Below, piece after piece: positions 8,994 to 21,171 of a DNA stretch of 29,682 nt (position 1 is its first letter; each line of letters starts with the position of its first letter). A program made the position numbers and the translations under genes. The notes under the pieces are model-generated. The model ran no database searches and was not told where the DNA came from. It worked only from the letters and a program-made list of their open reading frames with translations. The stretch comes from Azolla pinnata (Eukaryota; Streptophyta; Polypodiopsida; Salviniales; Salviniaceae), in the NCBI GenBank assembly GCA_037176905.1, contig JBBBWG010004525.1, forward strand, positions 1 through 29,682. The letters run 5' to 3'.

Positions 8994-11900
8994 CTAAACC
9001 TTTTTAATTATCTGCACCACATCCTCATCCTCCAACTCGTGCTCCTGAAAAGCAATGTATATATCCAATTACTTCAGCAATGTTTCAAGTGAAATGTAAT
9101 AGACCTCTACAAGAATCATCAGGAAGCTTTTTACCTTCCCGACTCTTTGGGGCTTGTGCTTGACACTTGATCCCCATACAAGTGCGCTGGAAAAAAAAAA
9201 AGAATTTAAGATTACAAAAACATGAAAAGCACGTCAACAAGCGTAAACCTAGAATCTTACTATTTAAATTGCTTCAGCATGTCCTTGTGGATCCTTGCAC
9301 AGAAATCTTCCACAGTCTTTTTCTTGGCAGAAAGAATAACAGGGTCTTCATAATCAGGGCTCATTCCTTTGGGCTTTGTATAGATGCGAACAAGATCCAG
9401 ATATTCCCACACTTTCTCAAGAAGACCATCCAGATTCCATTCCAAATGAGCACTATTGCAGAATGAAGCAAGTAAGCATTCTGATAATTTAAGAAAAATC
9501 TCAATTTATAAAATCAGTGGATACACTTTGATGGCATTCAAATAACAGAGAACTTTTTAATAGCAGCACAACCGTTAATGTGATTCAGCATGCAATGGTT
9601 ACCCTAAACCTCACACATTGATATAGAAACCTTTGATGTCAATATTTCTATATGTTCTCTGTCAATATTTCTATATGTTCTCCTATACAAGGAACTTGAT
9701 TCTTGTGTGTGCACAGCTCTCATTTGCAAGCAGATTGGGCATGACAGATGTTACAGGTAGCGTATTCCGTATGGCATACTAGAATTGCAAGAGAGCAAAG
9801 TATAGCCCTGATGCAAATTCTCCAGAACAACAGATCACAATATGTTTTTACCGATATAAGGAAGCAAACTAACACTTCAATTTCAGCATACCTTACTGGA
9901 CAATAATGTGGAAGTTTATCCAAAATTTCCAGTTCTTCAAGTGTGATCTGATCAATCTTGTTCACTGCATAAATACAAGGCATGTATATCCTATTTCCCT
10001 CAATAACATCAATCAAATCATCTGCTGTTGCATCATAGCGGAGAGAAACATCTGCATTATGGATCCTGTACTCTCCACAAATAGCCTTCACAGTGTCTAA
10101 ATCTAGATGTGTCGCTGTCACAGTAGAGTTGAAGTTGATACCACCCTTCTCCTTCCTCCTGAATGTCAGGTTGGGCGGGGTGGCATTCAGCCTGTGAAAG
10201 AGATGAGAAATTTTCTATGTTAGAACTATTCCTGCATTTGATAGCCTGGTCCCATAGATGGAAATAGAGATTTTAGATAGACATCATACTCCAAACCTAA
10301 TGCCAAATCCTTCCAGCTCCTTCTCTATAAGACGTTTGTGTGTAATGGGCTTAATTGCATCTAATACAATTATTATGCAATTGCAAGTTCTTGCTGTGCT
10401 GATAACCTGTTATATCAAAATAGCACATTAGGTACTCCTTAATTTTAAAGTTATCATGTTATTGTTCTTTGACAACTGCGCCTTACCTGCCGACCTCGTC
10501 CCTTGCCATCTTTGGCACCCTCTATGATACCTGGAAGATCAAGAAGCTGCAGAATAACCCCACATCAACATCGATCAACTTAACAATATGATCAGGAAGA
10601 ATTACTAAATTAACAAACCAATAGTTACTAATTTACTGAAACTTTGTATTGAAACTTTTGTAAATTGCTGGAAAAGTGGAAATAGCAAATAGACTGTTTG
10701 GCTGTGCCAACCAGGTTTTCTTATACGTTTACATATTCAGTGGAATCTAGATAATAGATACCATAAATGTTTAGTGGTCTCCAATGTCCATGCATTCTCA
10801 ATAAAGATCACATACAATTCACAAGAGAGGCTAAAACTTCAATTAGCAGACATAAATTCACACAAATACACACACCATCAAGATATGGAATTGCATCATC
10901 GCTTAGAAATCACATAAATACAAGGTTTCCCAAAAACGAGATTTAGTAGAGACATGCTGACAAGAAATTACCCAGGAGAATCTCCAAAAGAGAAACAGAT
11001 ATCTGGTCAAACTCTGAGTAGGTTATAAATTAATGCAAAGTGTAATTTCTATGGTATTAACAGATTTAGAAAGGACCAATCGTTGGATAAGCTACAAATA
11101 ATAGTAAAGAGAACTGGCATTACTCATAATACTTCAGTCAAACTTTTCTCTCTAGAGCAAACACACAGCTACATCAAATGCTATAACATTCAAGTTAGCC
11201 AATCATTTCTGTACGCATAATACTACAACATATTCAAGTTAAATAATAAATTTGAGCACATGCAATGAAGTATTCAATTAAAATAATTGATTTTCTGCAC
11301 ATACTTTTAGTAGTCCTTTCCTAATTAGAGATGAAATAAGTGATGAAATAAGGTTAACAATGTTACTTTTAATGGCTTCATGCAGAACTAAATATCTAAG
11401 CCCTTGGGAAGGAGATCAAGTGAGGAAAAACAATAGATGCTGAACATTTTTCATAATTTTAAGCCGCCCATCACTAGCAACAGAAAATGTGAGAAGAGCA
11501 TGGAAAACCTGGAGCTTGGCACCACGATAATTAATGACACCAGGAATGCAGGTTAAGGTAGTGAACTCGTATGAAGCAACCTGCAACCAAAAATAATACA
11601 TTAAAAAGAAAAGAATTGGTGAAGCAACAACTTAGAAAGCCATAACTCGAGATGTCTCACGGTATCAAGAGAATGCCAAAATATGAACATATAAAGATGA
11701 TCTTGAAGACTAGAATAGGCTAACATTACAAAAAATTCTAGTTTCTTAGTACAAAAATGTAGGCATGTTTCAAGTACCATGGAAGTGCAGTCTTGCAGGA
11801 ACAAGCTTCTAATATATCTTACAACAGAGTTGTAACTGTTATTGCCATGTCAGTGAGTTCTGAAGTGTTTTGGGTTGTTTACCTCTGAGAATGTACCCGT

Positions 11901-14000
11901 AAGCTTGTTTAGAAGAGTTGACTTGCCAACTGACGGGAAGCCAACAAGACCAACTCTAGAATCTCCACTCTTTGTTACGTCAAACCCTTCACCTGCACCA
12001 CCGCCACCTTTTGATGAGGGTGCTAGAATTTCCCTTCTCAGCTTTGCAAGTTTTGCCTGAAATGACACGAGTATATCATATATAAGTTGTATAACTACAA
12101 GAAATTAGAAATTAGCTCCAAGATTGACGAGTAAACTGAACACAATAAATCAAAAGAAAGGATTGTATAAAAAAAATTCTAACCTTCAAGAGACCCAAAT
12201 GATGGGCTGTAGCCTTATTCTTTTGTGTCCTGGCCATCTGTAGAAAAAACAAGGTAGGTGATATAAACTTAATTTCTGGGGAAAAATAGCAGGCAGTAGT
12301 TCGATTTCAAGAATATCATCTCCTCATACAATCAAACATCAAGTAGCACGAACTCGTCAGACGTTGGCAGCTCAGTACCCTATGAGTAGAGGAAGATCTA
12401 ATAGCCCAGCATACAAAATAAAATGTAGTTGAAACTTTAAAATTAGACCATGGAGGATGTTTGCAAATGTGAGTTTACAACATTCCTAAAGGCAGTTCAC
12501 TATCCTATGAGTAGAGGCAGTTCTAATAGCCCAGCATACAAAAAAATGCATTTCAAACTTTAAAATTACACCATGGAGGATGTTTGCAAATGCAAGTTTA
12601 CAAAATTCCTAGTGGCACGCTATACACCTGTGTGTATCTCTGAACTTAATATTATCCAAATGTTGCCTTATTTAAATAATATATGCACTTCAACTGCATA
12701 TCCTTATTAGCCAAGAATTCTAGCATTGAAATTGAAATTTAAAAAATAAGGTACAGTTTTTTAGGTAAGATTCCTGATGATTCCTGGTCAGCTCATCCTA
12801 GTCTTTAGTTTCTTGTAGCACCATATTTTAAGCTCTTCATGTGAAATTATTGAATTGCTCCTGCTCATAGTGTTTACGTATAACCATGTACACGGGGATG
12901 ATCATTGTGCATTAATTTAATTCCATATGCCCCGAGGATTTAGACAATTCTATTCACCAGCATGATCCTCTATAACTTCAAAATTTAAGAATACAAGTGG
13001 ACCCTAATATGTAATTTTTCTACAATACTTTGGATGCTTAATGAAAATTTGTATCCATTTGCTCTTTAATTCCATCATGTATTTCATGGACATATTATGT
13101 GATTTTCTCATATACCTAGTGCATTATGTAACTAGGCGTATCAGTTTGCTGACATACATAACCAAGTTATTTCATGGAAAAACAAAAGCACTGAATCCTT
13201 GTGTGTCTTTCAGATTCATATACTGGAGCGAATAAGTTGCCGCTACATCCATAAAGGCACTCAAAATTCTTAATTAATGATTGTCCTCCTTTCTTTCCTT
13301 CAGTTTTCATGATGTCTGCCTAAATTTGCTACCTTTGCTTCGGATTGTAACCCCATAGTTGCAACACGATGGATGAAACTTGAACATATCGTTGTGGATA
13401 AAAGATGTCACTGAGCTTGTTCCTGCTTCTAACGTCAAGAAAAACGCAAGGCTAACAGCTTTATATCTGAAACTACGCATTTTGACTTTTGAGGTTGCAG
13501 ATAACAAATTCCCAAACGAAACCACCAATTTTATCTCTTACTTCTCATTTAGACGATCTATTTTCTGATGATATCCTAATAGATTGTTGAATGGAGAAAA
13601 TACTCGATCAAGCTGCCAAAAGACCATTATCTATGGACACTTTAACTGCGACTCGGGATCCAGAAGAAACGGCAAAATTTCGCAATCAAGCCGAGATTGC
13701 TTTATCGAGTAAAGAGGAACTAGATATCGCTCTCAAAAGCAAGAGAATGAAGCTTTCAAGTGGTAGCAAAATGAAGTAAACAAACACAATACTGCAAAAG
13801 GGAAAAAAATCTCTAGAGATCTCGTCAATTTCGAACCATTTTCTCGTAGCATCGGAGAGAAAACAACAACAACAACAACCAAAACAAAAACAAAAACAAA
13901 AACAACATCAACGAGGAGGGGGGGGGGGGGGGGAGAGAATGGAGGAGAGAGGACGAACCTCGTCCTCAATGTCTTTGATCTTCTGCATGACGGTCGCCAT
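8994..14000 (-). CDS. DRG1: Developmentally regulated GTP-binding protein 1 (OBG/HflX-like TRAFAC GTPase)
   Basis: Ten exons: 14000-13959, 12237-12184, 12056-11883, 11580-11509, 10546-10487, 10406-10297, 10191-9892, 9452-9261, 9186-9135 and 9044-8994. All junctions are GT/AG with matching phases, and the total of 1107 nt gives 368 aa, the usual DRG1 length. It starts [14 protein letters not shown], then [19 protein letters not shown]1 is GFPSVGKST (about residues 71-79), G3 is DLPG (117-120), G4 is NKID (248-251) and G5 is SAHLEW (~271). RIYTKPKG and [10 protein letters not shown] belong to the C-terminal TGS domain. The family binds ribosomes with a DFRP partner and supports translation in the cytosol. 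[13 protein letters not shown] and [11 protein letters not shown] match DRG1 better than DRG2. The donor of exon 7 is GTATGC at 9891, not the nearby GTAAGG, because only the former restores CPVSAHLEW. No key residue is missing. Confidence 0.96.
12238..13958 (-). other. DRG1 intron 1 (1.7 kb) with a 16-base G run
   Basis: This is the largest intron of the gene. A run of 16 G on the plus strand (13918-13933) becomes a C run on the transcript, about 25 nt inside the intron from the exon 1 donor. It follows a (CAA/CAAAAA)n stretch. Around 12367-12605 a segment containing TAGAGGAAGATCTAATAGCC and CACCATGGAGGATGTTTGC occurs twice, about 116-124 bp apart (imperfect direct repeat). A plus-strand open frame is listed separately. 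Confidence 0.6.
13591..13779 (+). CDS. Unrecognised 62-codon frame antisense within DRG1 intron 1 (doubtful)
   Basis: The frame starts with ATG ([20 protein letters not shown]) and ends at TAA. It is hydrophilic and lysine/glutamate-rich, and its middle part ([20 protein letters not shown]) has a composition unlike the low-complexity frames elsewhere in the window. I do not recognise a family. No upstream promoter or splice signal is clear. It could be a gene relic carried in the intron or chance. Confidence is low because the length alone proves nothing. Confidence 0.15.
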   Translation: MEKILDQAAKRPLSMDTLTATRDPEETAKFRNQAEIALSSKEELDIALKSKRMKLSSGSKMK

Positions 14001-14806
14001 GGCGCCACGACTGTCGGTCGAAGCCTCTGCCTGTCTTTCTGTGTGGACACTTCTCGATCGAGACCATAAATATGAAAGAAGGGTTTTCTGGTGGCTTCGT
14101 GTTTCTGTTATTTCCAATGGATGCCCCTGGGCTCATTCTTGTAATTTTTTGCCTTTCTGTTTTTGTTTTCTGAGCATCTGTTCTGCAACACAAAAATCTA
14201 TCCATAATTTTCATAACAAGACTTGGGGAGATGTTTTGGTTTGTGCTTGTGGAAAAGATTCGGGGCGAGGAGATCTTGGTTGATTAGACCTCGTTTGAGT
14301 GCATAGTTCATTTAATCGTCTGTAATACAGACTTCGTTTCGAGTTTTTCCGAGCAAGCACAAGGTTTTCTATCAGCCGGATGATGATCTGCGTTGTTTTT
14401 CTTACAGAACCCAACAAGATGCTTGTATGTGGAAGAGATTCAGGTAAGGAGGTCCGCAGACTATGTCGAGATCCCGCTTGTGCATCTGCTTAAGTTGGGC
14501 GATTTGTTTCGTATTCTACTTATCTCGGTTTTTTTTGTTTTGTTTTTTTGAGAATGCATGGTTGGGTTAATCGCATCTAACAATAAAAGTCAACAACACC
14601 GTATGAGATCAAGAATGGAGTATTGCATTCATCCCTTTTACAAGCAACAAAAAATATATTGACAGAGAATAATATAGAATTCCACCTCGATGAGAAAATC
14701 TCGACCGTCTTAGATCGACCGTCATACAAGATGGGGGGCGAACATGCTTCTAGAATGCATCTAATCTTCTTTGTGTATCAGATCTCTCTACATATCAGAA
14801 AACACT
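14001..14806. other. DRG1 upstream region
   Basis: Contains the DRG1 promoter and 5' UTR (minus strand) next to 14000. Nothing else is identifiable. A plus frame at 14623-14808 has no recognisable domain. Confidence 0.4.
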
Positions 14807-15110
14807 AAAACCCTAAACCCTAAAACACATAGTCGGGAATCACACGCCCTGAACTCCCCGTCCGGGAATAGTGGGAATTTTGATCCCGGTGCGTGTTGCG
14901 ACCAATACGTCTGATCTATGTTTTCTACTACATATAAAAAAACCATAAACCCTAAAACACATAGTCGGCTGCTCCTCCGGGATTAGAAGCGGGAATTGCG
15001 ATCCCATTTTGTGTTGTGATTGATGCGTCTGATATTTACTATCTACCGTAGATAATTTTGAAAAAAAAACCTCTAAACCCTAAAACACATATTCGGGAAT
15101 CACATAAGCC
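14807..15110. repeat. ~130-bp tandem repeat, three copies, each with CCCTAAAACACATA
   Basis: The sequence CCCTAAAACACATAGTCGG (or ATTCGG) recurs with TAAAACACAT at 14821, 14953 and 15081. It is followed by GATCCC and a segment ending in CGTCTGATAT or CGTCTGATCT. Copies are well diverged. Each begins with a telomere-type CCCTAAA. Confidence 0.75.
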
Positions 15111-15159
15111 GATTGCTCCTTCGGAGTCGTTTATATCCCTTCCCCATATTACAATCAGT

Positions 15160-15400
15160 GTTTTGCGGATTTAGGGTTAGGGTTTCTGAGAATGATATTA
15201 GATTAAGTGATAGGTTTTCTGAGAGAATTGTAGGAAGGGTTCATGAGGAAGATACAGATTTTAGGGGGGTTTGTGAGGAATTAGGGTTAGGGTTTATGAA
15301 GATGTTTGCATGAAGCTAGGGTTTTTAATCATAACTAAGGTTTTCGAAATAGTGGACTAGGGTTTCATCAGACTTTAGGGTCATCATGGCTAGGCTCTCG
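15160..15400. repeat. Degenerate telomere-like TTAGGGTTAGGGTTT stretch
   Basis: Scattered TTAGGGTTAGGGTTT, AGGGTTT and TTAGGG words (for example near 15170, 15278 and 15316) lie between unrelated sequence. These are short interstitial telomere-like motifs, not a continuous array. Confidence 0.6.
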
Positions 15401-16685
15401 AGTCTGAGAGCTTGAGGTCCGTCTTCAAGAGGTGCATGTCGAACTCAAGTTTGACTGGAGTTGCACGAACGACCATATTGTATAAAATATGTCAGTGACT
15501 GGTGTTTAATCCATTAATAGGGATCACAGAGGTTACAAGTACTTATATTATGAGTTGAACTACATACATTAGAATATTCTTCGGTACATGTTATAACCTT
15601 CTAAAACCTTTCAGAACTTTTTAGAGCTTTTCTAGGAATGCAACTACAATCATTTTAGATTGAGTATAATATTATATATGTAAATGTATGTTCATATCAA
15701 AATGGTTGAGTATAAGGTTAAAGGTTCAATTCTCACCAACTATATATATCTTATGTCACTTTATCGTGACATTGAGCCCCAGATAGGAATTAAGGAGTTG
15801 TTGCTCTTTTTAATGGTCTTGTGATCCTTCTCATTGGTGGTGTTACATCATCGTTGTTGGGCGACATCTATCCACTACTTAGCTCCCTCGAAGATAAACT
15901 TCAAGTTATCATGGTCACCAAAAGCGTTGTTCCATAAAGATTGTAAGACCAACACAATCGAAAGTCATAAGGAGAGGATTATGGCTATAGTCGACTCAGT
16001 ACCAGTCTTAACAATCATGCAAGAAGTGTGGAATAAAAGACAAGTACACAAGACGAAGATTGAGCGCTAGATTTGTATTATAGCTTACACTAAAAAATTG
16101 TGTTAAAATGTCACAACTCTTTATACATCATATTCTGGATTCTATATGTGCAATTCCAAACCTATACAAATCCCCAATATAACTACCCTTTGATACGACT
16201 AAATCTCCTATAATCGTACATATTATGTATAACCCTTAACTAACGTATCAGACTACAACTATTACCTAACAGTACTACCGCGAATATGTACACTGTAACG
16301 TCTGACCGATATTCATCGCTAAGACAGGTTTTCTTAAGGGTACATACCAGATGATAGGTGGCATTGTTAGTAAGTGAGGGGAAACCAAGTGTATGAGTAA
16401 ATATCTGACATGTGAAGACAGACACCCACTTCTCACTTATATCGACAAGAGGCCAAACTTAGTTGCACGACCACGGGTCCTCGCAATTCACCCATTGACT
16501 CGCTGAATTACTCGATGCAAGCACGACCCATGCTTTTGCAAATCCTGAACTCGAATAGGCAATCGGGCGCATGAGGATTCGGCGATCATTAAGGGCTTCC
16601 CGATACGAGAGCAACGACATATCTCTAGCTAAGTACGGGATCATGCAGAATGCCACCTGCTCTGCTCATAAGCTGAAAAAGCCCA
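15401..16685. other. Intergenic stretch with nothing recognisable
   Basis: AT-rich sequence with no supported coding region, RNA gene or terminal repeats. Short frames at 15834-16070 (plus) and 16459-16656 (minus) show no known domain. Confidence 0.4.
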
Positions 16686-16977
16686 TTTCCTGTCTTTTTT
16701 TTCCCCTATTAGTCGTGGGCGGTTCGATTCTCATCGAGTCCATTTGCAAAAGATTTAGCGCAAACACTCTCGGAAGAGCAATTCAGAAGTACGAATAACC
16801 TAAAACACACACAAACTCAGTTCGTGGCACCAGCAGCACAAATTTGTGTTAACAAATCGGGTCCAAAACTATCTTGTTTTTTCTCCCTCCCCCTGTTAAT
16901 CGTGGACGGGTTGATTCAAACACTCTTAAAAGAGAAATTCAGAAGTATGATCAACCTGAAAACACACACAAACTTAG
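16686..16977. repeat. Imperfect direct duplication upstream of SRP72
   Basis: A segment with a T/C tract, TTAGTCGTGGGCGGTTCGATTC, then AAACACTCT and ATTCAGAAGT and ACACACACAAACT (16686-16825) recurs at 16873-16977. The second copy lacks about 32 bp. The following 17023-17160 again shows a near duplication of AAAATCAAGAGG with AATT and TGGTTA. The duplications lie in the presumed SRP72 promoter. Confidence 0.7.
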
Positions 16978-17162
16978 AGGAATGATTTAGCACACAAGAC
17001 ACTCTAATATTTTTTGCAGTTTGAAAAATCAAGAGGAAATTCTGGTTAGATAGGGTTAAAATTTGGAAGAAGCAAAATTGAAAGAAGAAAAATCAAGAGG
17101 GAATTTTGGTTAAAATTGGAAGAAGCAAATTGAAGAAGAAAAATCGAAGAAGAAAAAACAGA

Positions 17163-17330
17163 GCAAAATCAGAGTGAAGAAGAAGAGCAGGATCGCAGCA
17201 GCAGCAGCAGAAGAAGAAGAAGAAGAAGAAGGAGAAGAAGAAGCAGCAGCAGCAGCAGCAGAAGAAGAAGAAGAAGAAGAAGAAGAAGGAGAAGCAGCAG
17301 CAGAGCGAAGGAAGAAGAAGAAAAGCCCCA
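17163..17330 (+). repeat. Compound GCA/GAA trinucleotide repeat in the SRP72 leader
   Basis: Blocks of (GCA)n and (GAA)n with GGA interruptions follow the order GCA, GAA, GGA, GAA twice over, from about 17195 to 17300. The run ends about 50 nt before the SRP72 ATG and probably lies in its 5' UTR. It has no ATG of its own, so the repetitive acidic/alanine translation is not a credible ordinary gene. Confidence 0.75.
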
Positions 17331-17378
17331 TTGTTGTTCCCGTTTTTCTTCTTTTGCTTGGCTCATGAAGCTTTAGAT

Positions 17379-20300
17379 ATGGCGCCCAACAAGCAGAAAG
17401 GTAGCAACAGATCTCCAGCCTCCCCTGCTGTTGCCGCTCCTCCAAAGCCTTCTCTGGACGACCTCTTCCTCTCTCTAGATCGCCATGTCCAAGCCAACGA
17501 ATACAAGCAGATCGTCAAAGTTGCAGATCAGAGTACGTCCTCTCTAATCCTTTCTCTTCTCCGTTCCCTGTCCTCAGTTTCGAGTTTTTTCCCCTGTTTT
17601 TTTCCCTTCTTATATGTTTTTATTTCTGTCTCCACCCCCCCAACCAATCCTTAGGTTTCGTTCTCTTTTCAGTTGCTGTGGTGTTGCATCTCATTTTGAT
17701 GGTTATTTCATGCTCTAGTGTTGAATTTTCTTTGGCCCTCTGTATTTTGAAGTTCTCGTAGATTCGCCGGGTGATCTCGATGCATTGCAGTGCAAAATCG
17801 TGTCTTTGATACAAGATGAGAGAATTGATGATGCCATATCGGCCATTAATTCAGTACACGATTCAAATGCATCCTCCTTCAAGTCCCAAAAGGTACAATG
17901 AATTCGGTGTATATGAAGGAGAGAAATTGCTTTTCTTTCAGTGTATGGTTAAGGTAATACTAATGTTTTGGTAATCAAAATACTGCTTGGTCTGAGAGAA
18001 CGAAGAAATATTTATTAACGTTGTCTAAGACAAAAATCGGCCCATGAGACTGAGTGGGAGGGGGTTTTCTAGCATTCATTTTGGGTTTAGGCCAGGAAAA
18101 CAAGGTTTGCGGGCAAAGACATTGAGAAAATGCATGCTATAGGAGCTCATTATGTTGGATAAAATATGTATATCATATACACACACTTGCATACATTTAT
18201 ACATATTCATATGCTCACACACACACACATATATCTACATATCATACACATGTGCATGTTCATACGCACACACACATATGCATATGTATCTGCACATGCA
18301 TACATGCACATATATCTCTATTTAGGGTCTGGGAGCGTGTTTGAATCAATACTAGCATATAGGGTAGTACACATATGTTAAGTTGTGTTTTTGGAAATCC
18401 AATTCTATTCTTTATCTGAGAAAATTTCTTACTGAGGTATTTATTAGACAAGCCAATGTGGTCGGATGTAGGGTTTAAGATTCACTGTGTACATGAATAT
18501 AGAAAATGCAGGCATCAAGTTGTACTTGATATTACGTTAATCGTTGATGAAAATGTGTTTTTATAGAAAAGCTAACAACTTTCTTTCATGCCTCAGGCAT
18601 ATTGCTTATACAAAAAGAACGCTTTACAAGAAGCTATTTCGGCTTTGGAAGGACTAGAAAGAAACGATGACATTCTTCAGCTTGAAGCTCAGATATACTA
18701 CCGGCTAGGCGACTTCAATGCGTGCATAGAGAGCTACAATAGATTGTCTAATCTTGACTCGAGTGAATTGAAGACCAATCTGATCGCATCTTATATATCT
18801 GGGGGAAGGTCAAATGAGGTTTCTGTGCTTATGCAAAAGTTGAAAGTCACTCCTCGTAGCGGGTTTGAGCTGGCTTATAATGCTGCTTGTGCATCGATCG
18901 AAAACAATGACTTTGCTAAGGCTGAAGAACTTCTATTACTTGCTCGAAGGTATTTTCATGTCTTATTTGTTTCTTTGGAGAACTTTTGTGTGATATAGTG
19001 TGTAAGTATGAGGATTTACAGTTTTTGGTGATGGAGCCCTACAATCATGTACATGTACTGAGAATGTTTGTGAAGAATATGATAGAGCAGAAACCCTGAC
19101 ATCGTCTGGATGTATTATGCTGATTGAATAGATAAAAGCGTCAGCCCATGTTATTTTATGGAAATCCATATACTAAGATTCAATAAAACACGTGATACAG
19201 CAGGCTTACAGCTTATGTAGAGTGACCCCTGATGACAGTTATGATTCTCCCAGTGAAGGTTTGATAGGCAATTTGTACTTTACCGATCGATGTTAGCTAT
19301 GCTTCTAACTCTTGCTAGTGTGTTGTAACTTCCCAGAATTGGTCAGGAAATGCTAATTGAAGAAGAATTCACCAATGATGAGGTTGAGAATGAATTGGCT
19401 CCAATCTCTGTACAACTAGCTTTTGTTCAGCAGGTGAAGTTAAATATTATTTGTACTTAGATTCCGTTTGTGTCAAAATCTTGTCATGATGGATATGAAA
19501 TTCTGTTCAGGCTCAAGATCGAACTACAGAGGCTGTAGAGGCTTATAATCAACTTCTAAAACAAAAGCTGGCAGATGCTCCTTCAATGGCTGTTGCTTAC
19601 AATAATCTTGTTGTACTGAAGCGCAATAAAGAGATTTCAGATTCTTTAAGGAAATTAGATAACTTGTTTGACAAGAAAACATCTGAGGAAGGGCTGCGGT
19701 TTACGGATGCTCTCGAGCATAGGCTTTCTGCTCGACAGAAGGAAGCCTTAGCATTTAACCGGTTCCTGTTGTTGCTTCTTGGTAACAAATTAGACCAAGT
19801 ATGTGATAGTTAACTTTAGCTTTTAAATAGAATATTTCATGTGCTGTATATTTGGTCATCCCCTTGGGATGAGTTATCTATTTGATATCATATAGTAACA
19901 CAAATTCAAGAAAAGCTATCGTTGGTGGAGAGATGGGAAGTCATGCATAGCATCTGGGCACAATAAATATTTTAATACAATATGTTTTTTCTTCAAAATG
20001 TTTCTTTCCGCATGATCTGTTTCTGAAATTCTGGTTTTGTTAGGTTCGGGAACTACTTCCAGCTCTCTTTTCAAAGTTTCCGAACAGCTGTATTCCTCCT
20101 ATACTAAGCGCATCTCTACTTGTAAGAGAGGGGAAGCTAACACGAGCCGAGGAAATGCTTGGGCAATACTTGGAGAAACATCCTAATGATGAAAGGATGT
20201 TATTGCTTGCTCGTGCTCAAATTGCAGCACAAGCAGGTCATAATATAGTGGCAGCTCAGTCATTGGAGAAAATATCAGATCTTCAACACAAGCCTGGTAT

Positions 20301-21123
20301 GGTGGCGACTCTGGTAGCCCTCAAGGAAAGAGGCGGGGATCCGAATGGAGCAGAAGCGACGCTCGACGCCGCAGTGCAGTGGTGGGAGAATCATATGGGG
20401 GAGAATACCGAAGCTACACTGGAGCTGTTTGCCAAAGAAGCGGCAGATCTGAAGCTGAAGCACAAGAACATGGAAGGAGCGTCGTTGCTGTTTCAGAAGC
20501 TAGCGAGGAGCGCATCAAAGGAGGTAAGAGGGGAGGCCTTGACGGGCTTGATACGCAGTGTGGTGCATACAGATATCAGGAAAGCCGAGGAGTATGAGAA
20601 GCAGTTGCCAGCGTTGGCAGGGACAGGGGCCATAGATGTGGCATCTTTGGAAGAGAAAGGGATAGCTGGGACTGGTGGTGGGACTGGTAGTGGAATCGGA
20701 GTGAAAAGGAACCATTGGGCAGCTGAGAATGGAGGCGGTGAAGAAGGGAGGGCGAAGCACAAGAGGAGGCGTAAGAGGAAACCGAGGTATCCGAAGGGGT
20801 TCGATCCAGCAAACCCTGGCCCTCCTCCTGATCCTGAGAGATGGCTTCCGCTGAGGGAGCGATCGAGCTTTCGCCCAAAGCGGAAAGATAAGAGAGCCCA
20901 ATTGCGTGGTGCTCAAGGCTCAGTCGCTGCCTCGAAAGCTGTCCCCTCGTCGACAGTGACATCCACGAATGCTGCCTCGGCTTCCTCCTCAAAAGCTCCT
21001 CCCCCAGCAGCTTCCAAAGCAGTTCAGCAAACTGAACAGCCCAGCAAACCTACTGCTGCAGCTGCCTCCACCAGTGGTAGTAGCAAACCTTCAGCCAAAT
21101 CGAAGAAGAAATCTCGTAGATGA
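17379..21123 (+). CDS. SRP72: Signal recognition particle 72-kDa subunit
   Basis: Six exons: 17379-17532, 17762-17892, 18597-18949, 19337-19433, 19511-19798 and 20044-21123. All introns are GT/AG with consistent phases, and 2103 nt give 700 aa, slightly longer than typical SRP72. The start MAPNKQKGSNRSPAS followed by LDDLFLSLDRHVQANEYKQI matches the family N terminus. The body is tetratricopeptide-like helices (for example AISALEGLERNDDILQLEAQ; LGDFNACIESYNRL) that bind SRP68. The C-terminal SRP72 RNA-binding module spans about residues 575-634: basic KHKRRRKRKPRYPKGFDPAN, then PDPERWLPLRERSSF and a lysine-rich GAQG end. This contacts SRP RNA in the cytosolic particle that targets ribosomes to the ER. 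The tail is alanine/serine/lysine-rich and disordered. Exon 6 is unusually large and its 3' half is GC-richer than exons 2-5. I chose the start because the preceding in-frame sequence is a T-rich leader. Confidence 0.96.
18160..18325. repeat. CA/TA microsatellite in SRP72 intron 2
   Basis: An ATACACACAC, CACATATATC and GCATATGTATC-type tract inside the 704-bp intron 17893-18596. It is purine-pyrimidine alternating and resembles the 3318-3492 tract in style but not in unit order. Confidence 0.75.
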
Positions 21124-21171
21124 TAGAGAGAAAGAGAGAGAGAGCATTCAAGCTCTTTTGTTTTTGCGTGA

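Noticed and set aside
9891..9896. GTAAGG as the donor of DRG1 exon 7
   Set aside because: It would drop the residues of the conserved CPVSAH; GTATGC five bases further along restores the frame.
15695..15760. SINE-like B box GGTTCAATTCTC near 15724
   Set aside because: Spacing to any A box is too short and no tail or target duplication is visible.
16459..16656. Minus frame of 65 codons, possible transposon fragment
   Set aside because: No motif of a reverse transcriptase, integrase or transposase.
17110..17445. Leu/Ser/Ala homopolymer frames over the SRP72 leader
   Set aside because: Produced by the GAA/GCA repeat.
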